DNA of 46,336 nucleotides from Limnobacter sp. (lineage in GTDB: Bacteria > Pseudomonadota > Gammaproteobacteria > Burkholderiales > Burkholderiaceae_E): the NCBI GenBank assembly GCA_012513825.1, contig JAAZBL010000038.1, forward strand, positions 1-46,336, in the 5' to 3' direction. Position numbers and translations under genes: made by a program. Below the pieces are notes generated by a model that was not told the DNA's origin, did no database searches, and saw only the letters and a program-made list of their open reading frames with translations. Below, in pieces: positions 43,219 through 46,336 of the stretch (positions are counted from its first letter, which is position 1; each line of letters begins with the position of its first letter).

Positions 43219-44151
43219 ATGGAGCCGGCGCTGTTCACCGCGATGCTGTTCGCGACGCTCGTCGCCGGCACGCCGCTGATCATCGCGGCGCTCGGCGAAC
43301 TGGTCGCCGAGCGTTCGGGCGTGCTGAACCTCGGCGTCGAAGGGATGATGGCCGTCGGCGCCGTCACCGCTTTTGCCGTCTGCCACGAGAGCGGCAGCGC
43401 GGTGGCCGGCATGCTGGCCGCGGCGCTGGCCGGCATCGCGATGGCGGCCGTGTTCGCGGTGCTGACGCTGGCGCTGGTCGCCAACCAGGTTGCCTGCGGG
43501 CTGGCGCTCACGATCTTCGGCGTCGGGCTCGCGGCCTTCGTCGGTCGCCCCTGGGAGGCCGCGTCGCTGGGCGCCCAGCCGGCGATGCCGATTCCGCTGC
43601 TTGCCGAGCTGCCGGTGCTCGGCCCGGCGCTGTTCAGCCACCAGTGGCCGGTCTACCTGTCCTGGGCCCTGCTGGCGGCGGTGCTCGTTCTGCTGACGCG
43701 CAGCCGTGCCGGGCTGGTGCTGCGCGCGGTCGGCGAGGCGCCCGATGCCGCGCATGCGATCGGGCACCCGGTGCTGCGCGTGCGCTGCCTGGCCGTGCTT
43801 TTCGGCGGTGCGATGGCCGGCATCGCCGGCGCCTTCCTGTCGGTGTTCCACACGCCGCTGTGGGCCGAGGGCATGGTGGCCGGCAAGGGCTGGATCGCGG
43901 TTGCGCTCGTCGTGTTCGCGAGCTGGCGGCCGCTTCGCGTGATGGCCGGAGCCTATCTGTTCGGCGGCGTGATGGTGGCGCAACTGTTCCTGCAAGCCTC
44001 GGGGCTGCAGATCGAACTGCCGGCCCAGTTCCTCAGCGCCTTGCCTTATCTTGCGACGATCCTCGTGCTGGTGCTGATCTCGCGCAATCGCCAGACCGTG
44101 CGCCTGAACGCGCCGGCGTCGATGGGGCGGCCCTGGCGCGCCGATGCCTGA
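43219..44151 (+). CDS. BMP-type ABC transporter permease, second subunit
   Basis: This 310-residue inner-membrane permease begins LFATLVAGTPLIIAALGELV and contains AERSGVLNLGVEGMMAVGAV, the signature of the second permease of nucleoside/purine importers. LRAVGEAPDAAHAIGHPV and GMVAGKGWIAVALVVFASW are further family motifs. It should pair with permease 1 (34043-35173). The upstream 84 bp contain only a weak TATCAT (43127-43132) and no clear ribosome site, which is unusual for an operon-internal gene and fits separation from its original promoter. Confidence 0.92.
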   Translation: MEPALFTAMLFATLVAGTPLIIAALGELVAERSGVLNLGVEGMMAVGAVTAFAVCHESGSAVAGMLAAALAGIAMAAVFAVLTLALVANQVACGLALTIFGVGLAAFVGRPWEAASLGAQPAMPIPLLAELPVLGPALFSHQWPVYLSWALLAAVLVLLTRSRAGLVLRAVGEAPDAAHAIGHPVLRVRCLAVLFGGAMAGIAGAFLSVFHTPLWAEGMVAGKGWIAVALVVFASWRPLRVMAGAYLFGGVMVAQLFLQASGLQIELPAQFLSALPYLATILVLVLISRNRQTVRLNAPASMGRPWRADA

Positions 44152-44172
44152 ACGTCCTGTACGGAGAACCCG

Positions 44173-45282
44173 ATGAGCTCACGAAGAAGCACGCTGAAAC
44201 TGATCGCGACTGCCGCCGGTGCGGCGAGCCTGCCGCCGCTGGCGCGCGCGCAGGCCGCTGGCGCTGCTGCCGGCGCAGGCGGTCCGCTGAAGGTCGGCTT
44301 CGTCTACGTCAGCCCGATCGGCGACGCCGGCTGGACCTTCCAGCACGAGCTCGGCCGGCGCGAGATCGAGCAGGTCTTCGGGCCGAAGATCGCGACCAGC
44401 TTCGTCGAGAGCGTGGCCGAGGGCCCCGACGCCGAGCGCGTGATCCGCGAGATGGCGCAAAGCGGTCATCGGCTCGTCTTCGCGACCAGCTTCGGCTACA
44501 TGAACTACGTCGAACGGGTCGCGCGTGCGTTCCCCAAGACCGTGTTCCTTCATGCGACCGGCTACAAGACCGCCCGGAACCTGGGCACCTACAACGCCCG
44601 CTTCTACGAAGGTCGCTACCTGAACGGCGTCATCGCGGGGGGCATGACGAAGTCGGGCATCATCGGCTATGTCGGTGCGTTCCCGATCCCCGAAGTCCTG
44701 CAGGGGATCAATGCGTTCGCGCGCGGTGCGCGCAGCGTGAACCCGCGCGCCGAGCTGCGCGTGATCTGGGTCAATTCCTGGTACGACCCGGGCCGCGAGC
44801 GCGAGGCGGCAATGACGCTGATCGCGCAGAACGCCGACATCCTGACCCACCACACCGACTCGACCGCCGTCATGCAGGCGGCCGAGGAGCGGGGCAAATG
44901 GGCCTTCGGCTATCACTCGGACATGTCGAAGTACGGCCCGAAGGCGCAGTTGAGCGCGACCACGCACCACTGGGGCGACTTCTATCGCCGCACCGTCGAG
45001 CGCGTGCTCGCCGGCGACTGGCAGACGGAGCAGGTCTGGGGCGGCATCCGCGAAGGAATGATCGCGCTCGCGCCGATCAGCGAGCAGGTGCCTGCGCCGC
45101 TGAAGGCCTCGGTCGCCGCGCTCGAGGCCGAGATTCGCGCCGGCACGCTGCACCCGTTCACGGGCCCGGTCGTCGACCAGGACGGCAAGCTGCGGCACGA
45201 AAGCGGCCCGATGTCCGACGAGGCGCTGGGCAAGATGGACTACTTCGTCCAGGGGGTGGCCAGCCGGCTGCCCAAGCGCTGA
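44173..45282 (+). CDS. BMP-family periplasmic substrate-binding protein
   Basis: This 369-residue binding protein of the BMP (basic membrane protein/PnrA) family delivers nucleosides or purines to the ABC permeases. The N-terminal SSRRSTLKL resembles a twin-arginine signal and ends near ARAQA. Mature motifs are KVGFVYVSPIGDAGWTFQHE, VFATSFGYMNYVERVA, YNARFYEGRYLNGVIAG and WVNSWYDPGREREAA. GYHSDMSKYGPKAQL lies in the C-terminal lobe. GGAG precedes the ATG. It sits between permease 2 and guanine deaminase, so a purine is the likely ligand. Confidence 0.93.
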   Translation: MSSRRSTLKLIATAAGAASLPPLARAQAAGAAAGAGGPLKVGFVYVSPIGDAGWTFQHELGRREIEQVFGPKIATSFVESVAEGPDAERVIREMAQSGHRLVFATSFGYMNYVERVARAFPKTVFLHATGYKTARNLGTYNARFYEGRYLNGVIAGGMTKSGIIGYVGAFPIPEVLQGINAFARGARSVNPRAELRVIWVNSWYDPGREREAAMTLIAQNADILTHHTDSTAVMQAAEERGKWAFGYHSDMSKYGPKAQLSATTHHWGDFYRRTVERVLAGDWQTEQVWGGIREGMIALAPISEQVPAPLKASVAALEAEIRAGTLHPFTGPVVDQDGKLRHESGPMSDEALGKMDYFVQGVASRLPKR

Positions 45283-45286
45283 GAGC

Positions 45287-46336
45287 GTGACCCGGCGACG
45301 GCGCGCGACGGCGGCCTGGCGCGGCGAGCTGGTCGATTTCGTCGACGATCCGCAACGCGCCGGTGCGGCCGCCTGCCGGCATTTTCCCGACGGCCTGCTG
45401 ATCGTTCGCGACGGCCGCGTCGAGGCGGTCGGCCCGTTCGACGCGTTGCGCGGGCGGCTGCCCGACGGCCTCGAGGTCGAGGACCTGCGTGGCCGGCTGC
45501 TGATGCCGGGATTCGTCGACACGCACGTCCATTATTCGCAGACCGACGTCATCGCCTCGCACGGCGCGCAACTGCTCGACTGGCTCGAACGCTACACGTT
45601 TCCGGCCGAACGCCGCTTCGCCGACCCCGAGCACTGCGCGCAGACGGCCGAGTTCTTTCTCGACGAACTGCTGCGCAACGGCACGACGACGGCGATGGTC
45701 TGGGCGACCGTGCACCCGCAGTCGGTCGACGCGATCATGGCGGCGGCCCGGGCACGCGGAATGCGGCTGATCGCCGGCAAGGTCATGATGGATCGCAACT
45801 GCCCGGTCGACCTGCGCGACAGCGCCCGGTCGGCCTACGACGACAGCCGTGCGCTGATCGAACGCTGGCACGGTGTGGATCGACTCGGCTACGCGGTCTC
45901 GCCGCGCTTCGCGCCGACGTCGACGCCCGCGCAGCTCGACGCGGCTGCGCGCCTGCTCGACGAATTCCCCGGGACCTGGCTGCAGACGCACCTGGCCGAG
46001 AACCCCGGCGAAGTCCGCTGGGTCACCGAACTGTTTCCGCAGGCGCGCAGCTATACCGACGTCTATGCGCGCCATCGCCTGCTGCGCGAGCGCAGCGTGC
46101 TCGCGCACGGCATCCATCTGCAGGAGGCCGACCGTGCGCAGCTCGCGGCGGCCGGCGCCGCGATCGCGTTCTGCCCGACTTCGAACCTGTTCCTCGGCAG
46201 CGGCCTGTTCGACGCGGCCGGCTGCGACCGGCACGGCCTGCGTTTCGCGCTGGCCACCGACGTGGGCGGCGGCAGCAGCTTCGCGATGTTGCGCACGATG
46301 GCCGCGGCCTACGAGGTCCTGCAACTGGGCGGACAG
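45287..46336 (+). CDS. guaD: Guanine deaminase, N-terminal part (runs off right edge)
   Basis: Guanine deaminase hydrolyses guanine to xanthine and ammonia with a zinc ion in an amidohydrolase barrel. About 350 codons are in the window. The metal ligands are visible: MPGFVDTHVHYSQTD (HxH), WLQTHLAENPGEV, LAHGIHLQEAD and the final TDVGGGSSFAMLRTM aspartate. FCPTSNLFLGSGLFD is a substrate-loop signature of the guanine enzyme rather than other amidohydrolases. The start is GTG 45287, 4 bp after the BMP gene stop, so the two are cotranscribed. Together with the importer it indicates salvage or use of guanine. Confidence 0.93.
   Translation, partial: MTRRRRATAAWRGELVDFVDDPQRAGAAACRHFPDGLLIVRDGRVEAVGPFDALRGRLPDGLEVEDLRGRLLMPGFVDTHVHYSQTDVIASHGAQLLDWLERYTFPAERRFADPEHCAQTAEFFLDELLRNGTTTAMVWATVHPQSVDAIMAAARARGMRLIAGKVMMDRNCPVDLRDSARSAYDDSRALIERWHGVDRLGYAVSPRFAPTSTPAQLDAAARLLDEFPGTWLQTHLAENPGEVRWVTELFPQARSYTDVYARHRLLRERSVLAHGIHLQEADRAQLAAAGAAIAFCPTSNLFLGSGLFDAAGCDRHGLRFALATDVGGGSSFAMLRTMAAAYEVLQLGGQ

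Overview
The window is a very GC-rich chromosomal segment, most likely from a betaproteobacterium of the order Burkholderiales. The evidence is the two Bug-type (tripartite tricarboxylate) periplasmic binding proteins, the ribF-ileS-lspA / coaBC-dut and ispH-fkpB-radC-rpmB-rpmG gene neighbourhoods, and the AtuA-type and GlxA-type genes common in that group. I see no tRNA, rRNA, CRISPR array, transposase, integrase or prophage gene.

Layout. (1) 1-5.5 kb: the N-terminal part of putA running off the left edge, a Bug binding protein, a cold-shock protein with its terminator, then clpS-clpA. (2) 5.6-8.9 kb: a flavocytochrome c sulfide dehydrogenase pair (fccA-fccB), dsbB and transaldolase. (3) 9-12 kb, minus strand: an NAD(P)H-dependent flavin reductase-like protein, dut, a small unknown membrane protein, and a coaBC with a large low-complexity insert. 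(4) 12.1-17.6 kb: an accessory block lying between coaBC and lspA. It holds a BASS-type transporter, an EamA exporter, 0.8 kb of nested palindromic repeats, a GFA-family protein, an HNH-like protein of unknown role and an N-terminally short GlxA-type regulator. (5) 17.6-25.6 kb: lspA-ileS-ribF (minus) divergent from purN-rsmB-type methyltransferase, then a desaturase. (6) 25.7-32.4 kb: rpmG, rpmB, radC (minus) and fkpB-ispH (plus), with an AraC-type regulator and a DUF6351-type lipoprotein placed between rpmB and radC. (7) 32.4-46.3 kb: a BMP/nupABC-like ABC importer with guanine deaminase, probably for purine uptake. It is split by an 8-kb catabolic cassette.

The most interesting structure is that cassette (about 35.17-43.19 kb). 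A LysR regulator faces a leftward operon encoding an AtuA-type protein, its small AtuA_C partner, a Bug binding protein, a tannase/feruloyl-esterase lipoprotein and a second DUF6351-type lipoprotein. It sits between the two permease genes of the importer, and the same 9-bp word occurs at both junctions. The surface hydrolases would release an organic acid or alcohol, the Bug protein would bind it, and the AtuA pair would process it; this pathway is inference. A second DUF6351 gene with its own regulator is inserted in a different conserved block 5 kb away, so the window shows the same hydrolase family recruited twice.

Other points: a palindromic repeat family at 14.1-14.8 kb, an 86-residue insert in CoaBC, three genes (clpS, purN, fkpB) whose -10 boxes lie 6-7 nt before the ATG and which probably have leaderless mRNAs, and a minisatellite-coded N-terminus on the RNA methyltransferase. 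Functions are assigned by reading motifs; no database search was run.
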